Of a DNA stretch of 64,000 bases, positions 23,148 to 31,719 are shown piece after piece. Under the pieces are notes generated by a model. It searched no databases. It was given only the letters and a program-made list of their open reading frames with translations, and had not been told where the DNA came from. The stretch spans positions 8,616-72,615 of the forward strand of contig DEFO01000016.1 in the NCBI GenBank assembly GCA_002350805.1, given 5' to 3'. Every line of letters starts with the position of its first letter. Position 1 is the first letter of the stretch. Source of the stretch: Prevotella sp. UBA2850. Its GTDB lineage: Bacteria > Bacteroidota > Bacteroidia > Bacteroidales > Bacteroidaceae. Position numbers and translations under genes: made by a program.

Positions 23148-23927
23148 TTAACTATTTTGAATCATTGTGCCATGCTGTCCGTCGATGGCTGTGGCCAGGG
23201 TGATGTTGACGCGTGCCACGCCCTCGCTGATGGCCTGGAAGGCATTCTCGAGCTTGGGTATCATGCCGCCTGCCACCGTTCCATCGGCCACATAGCGTTG
23301 GAAGTCATCGCGGGTGATGACGGGTATGAAGCTGTCGTCGTCGAGCGGGTCGCGCAGCACACCTTTCTTCTCGAAACTATAGATGAGGGTCACCTCGTAG
23401 AAGGGTGCCAGTGCCTTGGCCGTCTCGGCGGCTATGGTGTCGGCATTGGTGTTGAGCATCTGGCCCTGTCCGTCGTGGGTAAGGGGGGCGAGCACAGGTG
23501 TGATGCCCATCTCAATGAGGCGCGAGAGCACGGTGCCGTCGGCCTTGTCGACATCGCCTACATAGCCGAAGTCGATACCGTCTTTCAGCGGCCGGCGGTG
23601 CGAGCGGATGACGTCGATGTCGGCTCCGGTGAGACCGAGGGCATTCACGCCGTTGGCCTGCAGCCGGGCCACCAGGTTTTTGTTCACCAGTCCGCCATAG
23701 ACCATGGTGACCACTTGCAGCATCTGACCGTCGGTGATGCGGCGCCCGTTGACCATGTGGCTCTCGATGCCCAGGCTCTGAGCCACCTGCGTGGCACGCC
23801 GCCCGCCGCCATGGACGAGCACCTTACGGCCGGCAATGGCACTGAAGTCGCGCAGCAACTGGCTGAGCTGCTGCTCGTCTTCTACCACGGCACCGCCTAC
23901 TTTTACGATAGTGAGTTTTTCCTTCAT
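23148..23927 (-). CDS. argB: Acetylglutamate kinase
   Basis: A 259-residue amino-acid kinase phosphorylating N-acetylglutamate (or N-acetyl-type substrates in Bacteroidetes arginine synthesis). Signatures: LTIVKVGGAVVEDEQQLSQL, the glycine loop VLVHGGGRRATQVAQSLGIE, NGVNALGLTGADIDVI, LNTNADTIAAETAKAL, and GGMIPKLENAFQAISEGVAR near the end. It lies 128 bases after speA on the same strand, placing arginine synthesis next to arginine decarboxylation. Confidence 0.95.
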   Translation of the reverse strand: MKEKLTIVKVGGAVVEDEQQLSQLLRDFSAIAGRKVLVHGGGRRATQVAQSLGIESHMVNGRRITDGQMLQVVTMVYGGLVNKNLVARLQANGVNALGLTGADIDVIRSHRRPLKDGIDFGYVGDVDKADGTVLSRLIEMGITPVLAPLTHDGQGQMLNTNADTIAAETAKALAPFYEVTLIYSFEKKGVLRDPLDDDSFIPVITRDDFQRYVADGTVAGGMIPKLENAFQAISEGVARVNITLATAIDGQHGTMIQNS

Positions 23928-24055
23928 GCTAGTGGGTTGTTCGTTGTTGTATCAGAGCGAAATGCGCTATAAGAAAAGAGAGGGTATTGCGGCGGCAATG
24001 CCGTCACACGCAACACCCCGAAAGGACAAGGACACGGTGAAACCTATTGGGAGGA

Positions 24056-25948
24056 TTACTCCAGATAGGTGTATCCGTAGAGGCCGCTGCGGTAGTTGGA
24101 GAGGAACTCCTTACCCTCCTCGAGGGTGATTTTGCCCTGCTTGACACTCTTGGCCACCCACACCTCGAGCTGGCGCACGAGCTTCTTGGGCTGGTACTGC
24201 ACGTAGTCGAGCACCTCGGCAACGGTCTCGCCGTCGATGATCTGGTCGATGTGATAGCTGCCGTCCTTGACGGAGATGTGCACGGCATTGGTATCGCCGA
24301 AGAGGTTGTGCATGTCGCCGAGAATCTCCTGATAGGCTCCCACGAGGAAGACGCCCAGATAGTAGCGCTCGTTCTTCTTCAGCGCATGCACGGGCAGCGA
24401 GTGGGAGTAATGTCGGTTGGTGACGAAGTTGGCTATCTTACCGTCGGAGTCGCAGGTGATATCCTGCAGCGTGGCGTTGCGGGTGGGACGCTCGTCGAGG
24501 CGCTGGATGGGCATGATGGGGAATAACTGGTCGATGGCCCACGAGTCGGAAAGGCTCTGGAACAGCGAGAAGTTGCAGAAATACTTATCAGCCAGCAGTT
24601 TGTCGATGTTCATCAGCTCCTCAGGAATGTGCTTGAGGTTCTTGGCCAGGGCATTGATCTCATGGCATACACTCCAATACATGGCCTCTATCTCGGCACG
24701 CGTCTTGAGGTCGACAATGCCGTGGGAGAAGAGGTCGAGCACCTCCTCGCGAATCTGCTCGGCGTCGTGCCAGTCTTCGAGCACGTTGCGGGCCGACAGG
24801 TTGTCCCATATCTCGTAGAGGTCTTTCACCAGCTGGTGGCTGTTCTCGTCGGGCTCAAACTCCTCGGGCATCTCGGGCAGCGAGGCGGTCTCCAGCACAT
24901 CGATGACCAGCACAGAGTGGTGGGCAGCCAGCGAACGGCCGCTCTCGGTGATGATATTGGGATGTGGCAGGTCGTTGCGGTTGGCGGCATCGACAAAGGT
25001 GTAGATACAGTCGTTGACATACTCCTGGATGGAGTAGTTGACAGAGCTCTCGCTCGAGGGCGACCGTGTGCCGTCGTAGTCGACGCCCAGTCCGCCTCCG
25101 CAGTCGACGAAATCGACGTTATAGCCCATTTTGTGCAACTGGATATAGAACTGCGAAGCCTCGCGGAGTGCCGTTTGTATGCGTCTGATCTTGGTAATCT
25201 GCGAACCGATGTGGAAATGGATGAGGCGCAGGCAGTCGCGCATGCCTCGCTTGTCGAGCAGGTCGAGGGCTTCGAGCAGTTCTGCACTCGTCAGTCCGAA
25301 CTTCGAGGCGTCGCCGCCGCTCTCTTCCCACTTGCCGCTGCCCGAGCTGGCCAGCTTGATGCGGATGCCTATATTCGGACGCACATTGAGTTTCTTGGCC
25401 TCGCGGGCAATCAGTTCCAGCTCATTCATCTTCTCAACGACAATGAAGATCTGCTTGCCCATCTTCTGGGCCAGCAGGGCCAGCTCGATGTAGCTCTGGT
25501 CTTTATAGCCGTTGCAGACGATGATAGAGTCGCTCTGGCACTGCATGGCGATGACGGCATGCAGCTCGGGTTTTGAGCCGGCCTCCAGTCCGAGGTTGAA
25601 TTTCCGGCCATGAGAAATGATTTCCTCGACCACGGGCTGCATCTGGTTCACCTTGATGGGATACACCACATAGTTCTCGCCCCGGTAGTCGTACTCCTCG
25701 GAGGCTTTCTTGAAACAGCTCCAGGTTTTCTCAATACGATTGTCAAGAATGTCGGGGAAACGCAGCAAGACAGGCGACTGAACGTCGCGGAGAGACAGTT
25801 CGTCCATAACCTCGCGGATATCTATCTGCGTGCCGTCCTTGCAGGGGGTGACGTAGATATTACCTTCCGGGTTGATGCCAAAGTAAGAAGTACCCCATCC
25901 GTTGATGTTGTAGAGTTCCTTCGAGTCTTCAATCGTCCATTTCTTCAT
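24056..25948 (-). CDS. speA: Biosynthetic arginine decarboxylase
   Basis: A 630-residue PLP enzyme of the alanine-racemase-fold group IV decarboxylases, converting arginine to agmatine, the first step to putrescine and spermidine. PLP-binding Lys-99 is in VVYPIKVNQMQPVVEE. Other family blocks are GLEAGSKPELHAVIA, HFHIGSQITKIRRIQTALRE, VDCGGGLGVDYDGTRS and ESGRSLAAHHSVLV. The active-site Cys region is close to SVCHEINAL, and there is a C-terminal four-helix insert. The length matches E. coli SpeA. It lies 39 bases after aroK. Confidence 0.97.
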   Translation of the reverse strand: MKKWTIEDSKELYNINGWGTSYFGINPEGNIYVTPCKDGTQIDIREVMDELSLRDVQSPVLLRFPDILDNRIEKTWSCFKKASEEYDYRGENYVVYPIKVNQMQPVVEEIISHGRKFNLGLEAGSKPELHAVIAMQCQSDSIIVCNGYKDQSYIELALLAQKMGKQIFIVVEKMNELELIAREAKKLNVRPNIGIRIKLASSGSGKWEESGGDASKFGLTSAELLEALDLLDKRGMRDCLRLIHFHIGSQITKIRRIQTALREASQFYIQLHKMGYNVDFVDCGGGLGVDYDGTRSPSSESSVNYSIQEYVNDCIYTFVDAANRNDLPHPNIITESGRSLAAHHSVLVIDVLETASLPEMPEEFEPDENSHQLVKDLYEIWDNLSARNVLEDWHDAEQIREEVLDLFSHGIVDLKTRAEIEAMYWSVCHEINALAKNLKHIPEELMNIDKLLADKYFCNFSLFQSLSDSWAIDQLFPIMPIQRLDERPTRNATLQDITCDSDGKIANFVTNRHYSHSLPVHALKKNERYYLGVFLVGAYQEILGDMHNLFGDTNAVHISVKDGSYHIDQIIDGETVAEVLDYVQYQPKKLVRQLEVWVAKSVKQGKITLEEGKEFLSNYRSGLYGYTYLE

Positions 25949-25987
25949 GTTTGCCTAATAGGTCTAAGGGTTAATGAGTTGATGTTG

Positions 25988-26515
25988 TTAGATTCCCAAT
26001 AGTTGACGTACGTTCTGTACACTGATTTTTATCTTGTCGTAATTGTCCATCAGGTCTACATTCAGGATGTGGCGGGCCTGCGAGTAGTAGGGCTCGCGCT
26101 GCTTCAGCTGCTCTTTGATAAACACCAGCAGCTCTTCCCTGGTCTTTCCCAGCAGCAGGGGGCGCACGCTCTTGCCCATGAGCAGATGGCCGTAGAGCAC
26201 CTCCGGGCTGGCCTGCAGATAGACCGTCTGGCCCTGCTGGTTCATATACTCCATATTGTCGAAGAAGCAGGGTGTGCCGCCGCCGCAGCTGACGATGACA
26301 TTCTCGAACTCGGCCACCTCGTGCAGCATGTTGCGCTCAATGCGGCGGAAACCTTCCTCGCCGCGCTCGTCGAACAGTTGCTTGACGGTCTTGCGCATGC
26401 GGCTCTCGATATACCAGTCGAGGTCGTAGAACGGTATGCCCAGCTCGCGGGAGAGGGCTCTGCCGACGGTTGTCTTGCCGGCTCCCATGTAGCCTATGAT
26501 GATGATACGAATCAT
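25988..26515 (-). CDS. aroK: Shikimate kinase
   Basis: A 175-residue kinase of the shikimate pathway to aromatic amino acids. The start is set at MIRIIIIGYMGAGKTTVGRA, since its ATG overlaps the topA stop codon (TAATG), whereas the longer frame reads topA sequence. The P-loop is GYMGAGKTT, shikimate is held by the Asp in YDLDWYIE and the Arg in GFRRIER, and GGGTPC is the substrate loop. MGKSVRPLLLG forms the lid. The topA-aroK-speA order on one strand with tight spacing suggests a shared transcript. Confidence 0.96.
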   Translation of the reverse strand: MIRIIIIGYMGAGKTTVGRALSRELGIPFYDLDWYIESRMRKTVKQLFDERGEEGFRRIERNMLHEVAEFENVIVSCGGGTPCFFDNMEYMNQQGQTVYLQASPEVLYGHLLMGKSVRPLLLGKTREELLVFIKEQLKQREPYYSQARHILNVDLMDNYDKIKISVQNVRQLLGI

Positions 26516-28851
26516 TATTTCTTTTTCTCGGCCGTGGCGTTGACCACCTCCATGCACTGCTCGAGGGTCAGCTCGGCAGCTTTGTCGTGCAGGCTCTTGG
26601 GCAGTCGGTAGTTCTTGCCGTCGTAGGCGATGTAGGGTCCGTAGCGGCCGTTCAGGATTTCCATCTTCGGCTCTTCGTCGAATCCCTTGAGGTGGCGCTG
26701 GCTCTCCTGCTGGCGTTTCTGCTCGATGAGGGCCACCGATGCCTCGAGGGTGATGGCCATGGGGTCTTCGCCTTTGGGCAGCGACACGAACTTCTTGTTG
26801 TGCATGACGTAAGGACCGAAGCGGCCGTTGCCGATGACCACCGGACTGCCCTCAAACTCGCCCACGGTGCGGGGCAGCTTGAACAGCTCGAGGGCCTCGT
26901 CGAGCGTCAGCGTCTCCATGCTCTTGTTGGTGGGCAGCTGGGCGAACTGCGGCTTCTGCTTGTCCTCGGCAGTACCAATCTGGACCACCGGACCGAAGCG
27001 GCCGATCTTCACAAACACGGGCTTGCCCGTCTTGGGGTCCTCGCCCAGCAGGCGCTCGCCGGCCTTATGCTCGCTGCGCTCGTTCATGGTCTGCTCGACG
27101 GTGGGCTCGAACTTCTTGTAGAAGTCCTTTATCATCTTCTGCCACTCTTTGTCGCCCTCGGCAATCTTATCGAACTGCTGTTCCACGCGGGCGGTGAAGT
27201 TGTAGTCCATGATGTCCTTGAAGTGCTCCATCAGGAAGTCGTTCACCACGATACCGATGTCGGTAGGCAACAGCTTGCCCTTGTCGGAGCCGGCAATCTC
27301 TTTCTTCTGCTTCACATCAATCTTGATGCCTTTCAGCGTGGCCACCTCATAGGCGCGGGTCTCGCCCTTCTTGTCGCCCTTCTGCACGTATTCGCGCTGC
27401 TGGATGGTAGAGATGGTCGGAGCATACGTCGACGGACGGCCGATGCCCAGCTCCTCCAGCTTGTGCACCAGGCTGGCCTCTGTATAGCGCAGCGGCCCCT
27501 GGCTGAAGCGCTCGGTGGCTGTAATCTCGCGGCGCACCAGCTCCTCGCCCTCGCTCATCGGGGGCAGCACATGAGAGAACTCGTCCTCCTGCTCGTTGTC
27601 GTCGTCGACCGACTCACGGTATACCTTCAGGAAACCGTCGAACTTCACCACCTCGCCCTGGGCGATGAACTTAGTGGACAGCGGCGATGCGCCCCCGGGC
27701 TGCTCGATGCTGATCTCCACGGTGGTCTTCTCTATCTGCGCATCGGCCATCTGGCTGGCGGCGGTGCGCTTCCAGATGAGGTCGTAGAGACGGCGCTCCT
27801 GCGAGTTGCCCTCTATCTCAGAGACATTCATATAAGTGGGGCGGATGGCCTCGTGGGCCTCCTGGGCACCTTTCGCACTGGTGTGATACTGGCGCGGCTT
27901 GCTGTATTCCTTGCCGTAGAGGCTGATGATCTCGCTCTTGCTGGCGTTGACGCAGAGTGTCGAGAGGTTCACCGAGTCGGTACGCATGTAGGTGATGCGT
28001 CCGCTCTCATACAGATGCTGGGCCACCATCATGGTCTGGCTCACGGTGAAGCCCAGTTTGCGGGCGGCCTCCTGCTGCAGCGTCGAGGTGGTGAATGGAG
28101 GCGCTGGCATACGGCGCAGCGGCTTCTTGCTCACCGAGCGGATGACAAACTTACCATCCTTGCACTTCTCGAGGAAGGCCATCACCTCGTCGTGGGTCTT
28201 AAAGCGGGTGTCGAGCTCGGCCTTCACCTCCGAGGCGCTGCCGTCGGGAGCCATCAGCGCAAAGATGGCATTCACACGGTAGTAGGGCTCACTCTTGAAA
28301 TTCTGTATCTCGCGCTCACGCTCTACAATCAGTCTGACGGCCACACTCTGCACACGTCCGGCCGAGAGTGCCGGCTTCACCTTGCGCCAGAGCACCGGCG
28401 AGAGCTTGAAGCCCACCAAACGGTCGAGCACACGGCGTGCCTGCTGTGCATTGACCAGATTCATATCCAAATGACGGGGATGCTCTATGGCATCGAGGAT
28501 AGCGGGTTGGGTGATCTCGTGGAACACGATGCGGTTGGTCTTCTCCTCATCCAGGCCCAGCACCTCGCACAGGTGCCAGCTGATGGCTTCTCCCTCGCGG
28601 TCTTCATCGGAAGCCAGCCACACCTTCTTGGCCTTCTTGGCATTGCTGCGCAGCTCGGAAACCAATTTTTTCTTCTCGTCGGGTATCTCGTAATCCGGTT
28701 CGAACGTGTTGGTATCTATACTGATTTCTTTCTTCTTCAGGTCGCGTATATGCCCATAGCTAGACATCACTTTGTAGTTCTCTCCCAAGAATTTCTCAAT
28801 GGTCTTGGCCTTTGCTGGGCTCTCTACGATAACTAAATTCTCTTGCGTCAT
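26515..28851 (-). CDS. topA: DNA topoisomerase I (type IA)
   Basis: A 778-residue enzyme relaxing negative supercoils through a 5'-phosphotyrosine link. A Toprim domain spans residues 1-115 (VIVESPAKAKTIEKFLG, SDEDREGEAISWHL). Arg/Gly motifs RRVLDRLVGFKLSPVLW and LSAGRVQSVAVRLIVERE follow, with active-site Tyr-288 in GRITYMRTDSVNL. The C-terminus carries TopA repeat modules (LGEDPKTGKPVFVKIGRFGP, VVIGNGRFGPYVMHNKKFVS, MEILNGRYGPYIAYDGKNYR) without the tetracysteine zinc fingers of E. coli TopA. That is the usual form in Bacteroidetes. Confidence 0.98.
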   Translation of the reverse strand: MTQENLVIVESPAKAKTIEKFLGENYKVMSSYGHIRDLKKKEISIDTNTFEPDYEIPDEKKKLVSELRSNAKKAKKVWLASDEDREGEAISWHLCEVLGLDEEKTNRIVFHEITQPAILDAIEHPRHLDMNLVNAQQARRVLDRLVGFKLSPVLWRKVKPALSAGRVQSVAVRLIVEREREIQNFKSEPYYRVNAIFALMAPDGSASEVKAELDTRFKTHDEVMAFLEKCKDGKFVIRSVSKKPLRRMPAPPFTTSTLQQEAARKLGFTVSQTMMVAQHLYESGRITYMRTDSVNLSTLCVNASKSEIISLYGKEYSKPRQYHTSAKGAQEAHEAIRPTYMNVSEIEGNSQERRLYDLIWKRTAASQMADAQIEKTTVEISIEQPGGASPLSTKFIAQGEVVKFDGFLKVYRESVDDDNEQEDEFSHVLPPMSEGEELVRREITATERFSQGPLRYTEASLVHKLEELGIGRPSTYAPTISTIQQREYVQKGDKKGETRAYEVATLKGIKIDVKQKKEIAGSDKGKLLPTDIGIVVNDFLMEHFKDIMDYNFTARVEQQFDKIAEGDKEWQKMIKDFYKKFEPTVEQTMNERSEHKAGERLLGEDPKTGKPVFVKIGRFGPVVQIGTAEDKQKPQFAQLPTNKSMETLTLDEALELFKLPRTVGEFEGSPVVIGNGRFGPYVMHNKKFVSLPKGEDPMAITLEASVALIEQKRQQESQRHLKGFDEEPKMEILNGRYGPYIAYDGKNYRLPKSLHDKAAELTLEQCMEVVNATAEKKK

Positions 28852-28878
28852 TTCTCAATCATTTTAGTTTTTAGGGCG

Positions 28879-28886
28879 CAAAAGTA
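28879..28886 (-). promoter_or_regulatory. -7 promoter box (TACTTTTG) of topA
   Basis: The minus strand reads TACTTTTG followed by CGCCC, 28 bases before the start codon at 28851. No clear TTTG at -33. Confidence 0.6.
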
Positions 28887-28934
28887 CACAAAAGTTTCAC
28901 ATACACCTTATTATAATGAGAGATTTTTGTTTTT

Positions 28935-29459
28935 TTAACGTTTCATCTGCAGGAACAGCTGCACCCCCTGGCGCACCGATCGCAGGCCGAAGTCGTCGGC
29001 TCGCAACTCGCTGAGGGGAATCCACTGGGCATCCTCGGCATCGTCCATGGCACTGACGTGCGATGTGTCGGCTACCTCACAGCGGAAAAACATGTCGAGC
29101 GTGTTGATGTCCATGCCGCTATAGCGGTAGAGGTTGGGGAGGCTGAACAGGTAGACGGCACGGTTCACGGTGAGGCCCGTCTCCTCTTTCACCTCGCGGA
29201 TGACGCCCTCCTCGCCCGTCTCGTCCATGTCGGTGAAACCGCCCGGCAGGTCGAGCGTGCCCTTGGCAGGGTCTTTCTTGCGGCGCACCACCAGCAGCTC
29301 GTCGGCATCATTGACGATCAACGCCACATTGGCAGCACTCGGATTACCGTAATAGGTGAATCCGCAGTCCTGGCATTTCTTACTCTTGAAATTATGTATC
29401 TCAAAATGGCTGCTGCCACAAACAGGACAATAGCTAAATATCTCTAGTGGATGGCTCAT
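28935..29459 (-). CDS. Nudix hydrolase with N-terminal zinc ribbon
   Basis: A 174-residue hydrolase of nucleoside-diphosphate-linked compounds. The N-terminus has a zinc ribbon, CPVCGSSHF and CQDCGFTYYGNPSA, as in NudC-like enzymes. The Nudix box is complete: GGFTDMDETGEEGVIREVKE followed by ETGL, giving the metal-binding REVKEET core. MDDAEDAQWIPLSELRADDF is the usual C-terminal strand. The substrate cannot be fixed; NADH or ADP-ribose types are possible. Its upstream spacer is filled by two blocks of word repeats; the nearest -7 box is at 29636-29643. Confidence 0.93.
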   Translation of the reverse strand: MSHPLEIFSYCPVCGSSHFEIHNFKSKKCQDCGFTYYGNPSAANVALIVNDADELLVVRRKKDPAKGTLDLPGGFTDMDETGEEGVIREVKEETGLTVNRAVYLFSLPNLYRYSGMDINTLDMFFRCEVADTSHVSAMDDAEDAQWIPLSELRADDFGLRSVRQGVQLFLQMKR

Positions 29460-29477
29460 TGGCTTTTTATTTTTTAG

Positions 29478-29622
29478 GGTTTTCGGAGTTTCAGAATTTT
29501 CGGAGTTTTCGGAGTATTCTGAGTATTCTGAGTTTTCAGAGTATTCTGAGTTTTCGGAGTATTCCGAATCTTCCGAATTCTCCGATTATTCAGATTATTC
29601 AGAATTCTCCGATTATTCAGAG
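29478..29622. repeat. Word-like degenerate tandem repeat, TTCGGAGTATTCTGAG family
   Basis: About 145 bases of GGAGTATTCTGAG, TTTTCGGAG, TTCCGAAT and GATTATTCAG words. These are complementary in style to the array at 21812-21915 (GAATACTC versus GAGTATTC). It lies in the probable leader of the Nudix gene. Confidence 0.78.
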
Positions 29623-29635
29623 CTTGAACAATAGC

Positions 29636-29643
29636 CAAAGGTA
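29636..29643 (-). promoter_or_regulatory. -7 promoter box (TACCTTTG), probably of the Nudix gene
   Basis: The minus strand reads TACCTTTG, 177 bases before the Nudix start. If used, the repeat array at 29478-29622 is transcribed as its 5' leader. Confidence 0.55.
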
Positions 29644-29649
29644 ATCATA

Positions 29650-29714
29650 CCTCTCAACTCTCAGCTCTCAGTTCTCAACTTGAAAAGTTCTCAACTTGAA
29701 AAGTTCTCAACTCT
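29650..29714. repeat. Word-like degenerate tandem repeat, CTCTCAACTCTCAGTTCTC family
   Basis: CTCTCAACTC, TCAGCTCTCAG and TTCTCAACTTGAAAAG words. The CTCAG/TTCTC words match the insert inside the amidotransferase/dipeptidase gene at 8360-8617. It runs into the last codon and stop codon of the small membrane protein gene at 29707. Confidence 0.75.
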
Positions 29715-30090
29715 CTTCTTCCTCCTCTGCCCTATTGCCTTTCTCGATGGCCTCGCGCAGCATTTTCTTGTCGAAGGTGAACACATGGCCGAAGAGTCCC
29801 ACTGAGAGCAGTTTGTTCTCCTCGCCCATACGTATGTGCGTAGTATTGAAAAGGTAGTAGTTGTCGACCTTCAACTTACTGTTCAGGGCTGTCTCGATGG
29901 CCGAGTTGACAATGCTTTTGCCTATACGGGTCAGGCCGTTATCCTTGAAGCCACGATTCTCGGCCTCTTCGTCCACCAGTTCTTTCACGGCCTTCATCAT
30001 CGCCTCCTTATGGGCGCGCTTGTCGGGCACCGTCTGCGTCATCAGCACGGCGATGAGCAGAATAATCACAATCGTCAATAACTTCTTCAT
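29707..30090 (-). CDS. Small membrane-anchored protein, possibly DUF4359 family
   Basis: A 127-residue protein with an N-terminal hydrophobic segment (LLTIVIILLIAVLMTQTVPD) that is probably an uncleaved anchor, then a helical region (EAMMKAVKELVDEEAENRGF) and beta strands (VDNYYLFNTTHIRMGEENKL, LSVGLFGHVFTF). It ends in an acidic EEEEES. The layout of a membrane anchor followed by a short YLFN..I domain resembles DUF4359, an assignment I hold loosely. The stop codon lies within a CTCTCAACTC word repeat, so the acidic C-terminus may be partly repeat-derived. Confidence 0.65.
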   Translation of the reverse strand: MKKLLTIVIILLIAVLMTQTVPDKRAHKEAMMKAVKELVDEEAENRGFKDNGLTRIGKSIVNSAIETALNSKLKVDNYYLFNTTHIRMGEENKLLSVGLFGHVFTFDKKMLREAIEKGNRAEEEEES

Positions 30091-30153
30091 CTCTTTCGTT
30101 GATCAGTTTACTATTTTTAATGAACCTTTGTCTCATCACTCACGGAAAACCGC

Positions 30154-31617
30154 CTACCACTCGTCGGTGCGGAAGGGGAACAGCGGCAGTCCGGCGGCAT
30201 TCTTCAGGTTGCCTATCTGGAAGTTGCGGAAGCAGTAGCGCACGGCAACAGGATGCTTCACCTCGGGCGATGTGAGGCGGATGGTCTCATCCCAGTAGCC
30301 GCCGCCCGGCTGCCAGAAATGCTCGGCCTTGGCGGGGTGGAACACACGGTCGTCGCCGGCCAGCTCGAAGCCTTCTATGCCCTCGAAGCGGCTGATGGCA
30401 CCGAGGTCGTTCGCCAGGTGTATATGCACGGTGTCGCCCACGATGCGCATGTCCTTAAACGAAGGACTCTCGCAGCCCAGCGACGTCATGCCGTAGGTCT
30501 TGTTCAGTGCCAGGAAAGCCAGTCGCTGGCCCACCTGCCGCTTCTGGGCGGGGTGAATCTGCTGAGTCTCATAGGGGTAGACGAGGTCGTTGGTGCATAC
30601 CAGTCCGCTGTTGGGGATGATCTTCGAGGCCCTGAACTGCTGCTCGCGCAGGCGGGCTCCCCAGTCGCCCTTCACATCGTCGTACCAGTAGGGGGCAATC
30701 TCGACGAAGTAAAATGGTATCTCGCCCAGGCCGAACTGTGTGCGCCACTGGTCGACCAGTATCTTCAGGCGCTCGCTGTACTGGTTGCCGGGGTCGCCAA
30801 CATTCGAGCAACCCTGATAGTAGAGAATGCCCTTCACGGTGTAGTTCAGGATGGGGTTGAACGTGCCGTTGCCCCACAACAGCGCGCGGTGATAGTCCCA
30901 TTGCGGCTTGAACCTGACGATGCCTGCCGAGTCGGTGGGCTCGTTGGTGTATTTCTCAAGGTTCTCCTTGGTCAGCCAGCTCTCCACGCGCGAGCCGCCC
31001 TTGTTGGCCATGATGAGTCCCACGGGAATGTCGAGGGCGCGGTTGACCACCTGTGCAAAGAAATAGCCTGTGGCAGAGGCGTCGCCCACGGTCTGCGCGC
31101 TGACCTCTTTCCACTCGCACTGGGCGTCTTCCTGCGGTTCCACGCGCATGATGCTGGGAATCTTCACATAGTGAATGCCCCGGTACTGGCGGGCATTGAC
31201 CACCTCGTCGTTATAACCGTCGACGGGACAGTTGCCGAAACCCTTCACGGGCATCTCCATGTTGCTCTGTCCGGCACATACCCACACCTCACCCGAGAGG
31301 ATGTTGCTGAGTGTCAGCCGGTCGCCGTCGTCGAACGTGATCTGCAGCGGGGTGTAACTGGCGGCAGGCGTCTTCACCTTCACCAGCCACTTGCCGTCTT
31401 TGCCGGCCTTGGCCGTGTAGGCCTCATCCGACCACGACACCTCGACGCGGACGGTCTTTCCGGCTTTCGCCCAGCCCCACAGACGGGCCTCGGTATTTTG
31501 TTGCAAAACCATGTTGTCGCACAGGATATGCGGCAGTCTCACTTTGGCCTGCAGACCCGCCGTCATCACGACGAGTGCCGACACCATCAGCCATCTTCTT
31601 AAACTCTTATGATTCAT
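30154..31617 (-). CDS. Sialate O-acetylesterase
   Basis: A 487-residue exported SGNH-type esterase that removes O-acetyl groups from sialic acid or other acetylated sugars. The signal peptide ends near GLQAKVR. An N-terminal beta-sandwich domain (LPHILCDNMVLQQNTEARLW) precedes the catalytic block VWVCAGQSNMEMPV with nucleophile Ser-118. It continues with GLIMANKGGSRVESWL and YYQGCSNVGDPGNQY, and a late YETQQIHPAQKRQVGQRLAF supplies the Asp/His part. The C-terminus EGFELAGDDRVFHPAKAEHF is typical. It is divergent from the esterase gene next door; together they look like a small deacetylation pair. Confidence 0.95.
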   Translation of the reverse strand: MNHKSLRRWLMVSALVVMTAGLQAKVRLPHILCDNMVLQQNTEARLWGWAKAGKTVRVEVSWSDEAYTAKAGKDGKWLVKVKTPAASYTPLQITFDDGDRLTLSNILSGEVWVCAGQSNMEMPVKGFGNCPVDGYNDEVVNARQYRGIHYVKIPSIMRVEPQEDAQCEWKEVSAQTVGDASATGYFFAQVVNRALDIPVGLIMANKGGSRVESWLTKENLEKYTNEPTDSAGIVRFKPQWDYHRALLWGNGTFNPILNYTVKGILYYQGCSNVGDPGNQYSERLKILVDQWRTQFGLGEIPFYFVEIAPYWYDDVKGDWGARLREQQFRASKIIPNSGLVCTNDLVYPYETQQIHPAQKRQVGQRLAFLALNKTYGMTSLGCESPSFKDMRIVGDTVHIHLANDLGAISRFEGIEGFELAGDDRVFHPAKAEHFWQPGGGYWDETIRLTSPEVKHPVAVRYCFRNFQIGNLKNAAGLPLFPFRTDEW

Positions 31618-31678
31618 CTTTTTGATTATTAACGTTCTACTTTTTCCTTTTTTGTCTGCAATATTACAAAATTTTCAT

Positions 31679-31686
31679 TATCTTTG
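31679..31686 (+). promoter_or_regulatory. -7 promoter box (TATCTTTG) of the esterase gene
   Basis: TATCTTTG followed by CAAC, 34 bases before the ATG at 31720. A TTTG occurs at 31651-31654, slightly farther than the standard spacing. Confidence 0.65.
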
Positions 31687-31719
31687 CAACTGAAAAAATA
31701 AAAAAATAACAAATAATAG

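Noticed and set aside
26587..28836. A long plus-strand open frame of about 749 codons
   Set aside because: It lies opposite topA and is His/Leu-rich with no domain or promoter; topA shows every expected motif, so this is a codon-bias shadow.
30253..31602. Plus-strand open frame of about 449 codons
   Set aside because: Antisense of the sialate O-acetylesterase gene, whose GQSN motif and signal peptide are clear.
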